DNA from: Lachnoclostridium sp. An14
Lineage (GTDB): Bacteria > Bacillota > Clostridia > Lachnospirales > Lachnospiraceae
NCBI RefSeq assembly: GCF_002160755.1
Contig: NZ_NFLE01000002.1
Coordinates: 145,094 to 209,093 of the forward strand
Direction: 5' to 3'
DNA: 64,000 nt
Shown here: positions 63,699-64,000 of the stretch, one piece after another
Layout: the number at the start of each line of letters is the position of its first letter
Numbering within the stretch: position 1 is the first letter of the stretch
The notes under the pieces: model-generated
Told to the model about the DNA's origin: nothing
Seen by the model: the letters and a program-made list of their open reading frames with translations, nothing else
Database searches by the model: none
Program-made: the position numbers and the translations under genes

Positions 63699-63780
63699 AT
63701 TTTAAAACCATATTCGGTTTAAGGGAACGTACCCTCAAAACCACACATCAAATAAACCGCACATCCTAACACAACTTCCT

Positions 63781-64000
63781 GGTCAAGCCCTCGACCGATT
63801 AGTGACAGTCAGCTCCATACGTTACCGCACTTCCACCTCTGCCCTATCTACCTCGTCGTCTTCAAGGGGTCTTACTTCCTTACAGAATGGGATATCTCAT
63901 CTTGAGGGGGGCTTCACGCTTAGATGCCTTCAGCGTTTATCCCGTCCCGACTTGGCTACTCTGCCATAGGCCTGATACCTAACAGATACACCAGTGGTCG
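63781..64000 (-). rRNA. rrl: 23S rRNA, 3' end (5' part outside window)
   Basis: The minus strand reads the last ~220 nt of 23S rRNA, including the segment that ends with GTCACTAATCGGTCGAGGG and the terminal helix strand CTTGACC. The gene continues beyond the right edge. The exact 3' end is approximate. Confidence 0.93.

Overview
The window looks like chromosomal DNA of a high-GC, spore-forming gut Firmicute of the Lachnospiraceae type (Clostridium XIVa: Enterocloster/Lachnoclostridium-like). Evidence: strong AGGAGG ribosome sites, a T-box leader before a short-type proS, a CotS-like spore-coat kinase-fold protein, a DUF1836 regulator, a BlaI/M56 pair, and an F-type ATP synthase operon in the order a-c-b-delta-alpha-gamma-beta-epsilon. 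The genus cannot be fixed from sequence reading alone.

Region 1 (1-17 kb) is the most unusual part. A minus-strand operon starts at a good promoter near 12.15 kb. It encodes a kinase-fold protein, a PP2C-fold membrane protein, a cell-wall-repeat protein, a small two-TM protein with an acidic Thr/Pro tail, a secreted and membrane-anchored vWA protein, and two tubulin/FtsZ-like proteins (the second runs off the left edge). Both the kinase fold and the phosphatase fold appear to lack catalytic residues, so this may be a scaffold-type envelope-to-cytoskeleton system. A divergent XRE-type regulator, a membrane protein with a discoidin/NADase-type glycan-binding-like domain, and a CmpB-like membrane protein with a long hendecad-repeat tail follow.

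Region 2 (17-30 kb) is mostly housekeeping on the minus strand: T-box-proS-cca, cotS-like, phosphoglucomutase, acyltransferase, and a blaI-M56 sensor pair with two operator dyads. An Rpn-type nuclease gene is followed by a second, orphan copy of its C-terminus. Region 3 (30-33 kb) has an AraC/GyrI-like regulator and an ABC exporter. 

Region 4 (33-45.5 kb) holds two facing catabolic clusters. The first is DeoR, MFS, TIM-barrel isomerase and AGCS symporter. The second is a long minus-strand operon: racemase-like, TRAP transporter PQM, GntR, cupin, BKACE and DUF1537 kinase. Its promoter carries two matching dyads, probably the GntR sites. This combination suggests uptake and breakdown of a four-carbon or beta-keto acid whose identity is open.

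Region 5 (45.5-49.4 kb) is a small, lower-GC accessory island: abiEi with a frameshifted, truncated abiEii, an AlbA_2/ATPase regulator, and a full-length Sir2 (SirTM-like) gene plus a detached copy of its 3' end. Region 6 (49.5-56 kb) is the ATP synthase operon, with a c subunit of proton type. Region 7 (56-64 kb) has a LysR gene, a nested palindromic element, DUF1836, a citrate-type transporter, a tandem-domain esterase, two LysR genes, tRNA-Gly(GCC), and the 3' end of a 23S rRNA with no 5S gene between them.

A family of roughly 110-130 bp intergenic repeats recurs through the window (five good copies and at least one partial copy).
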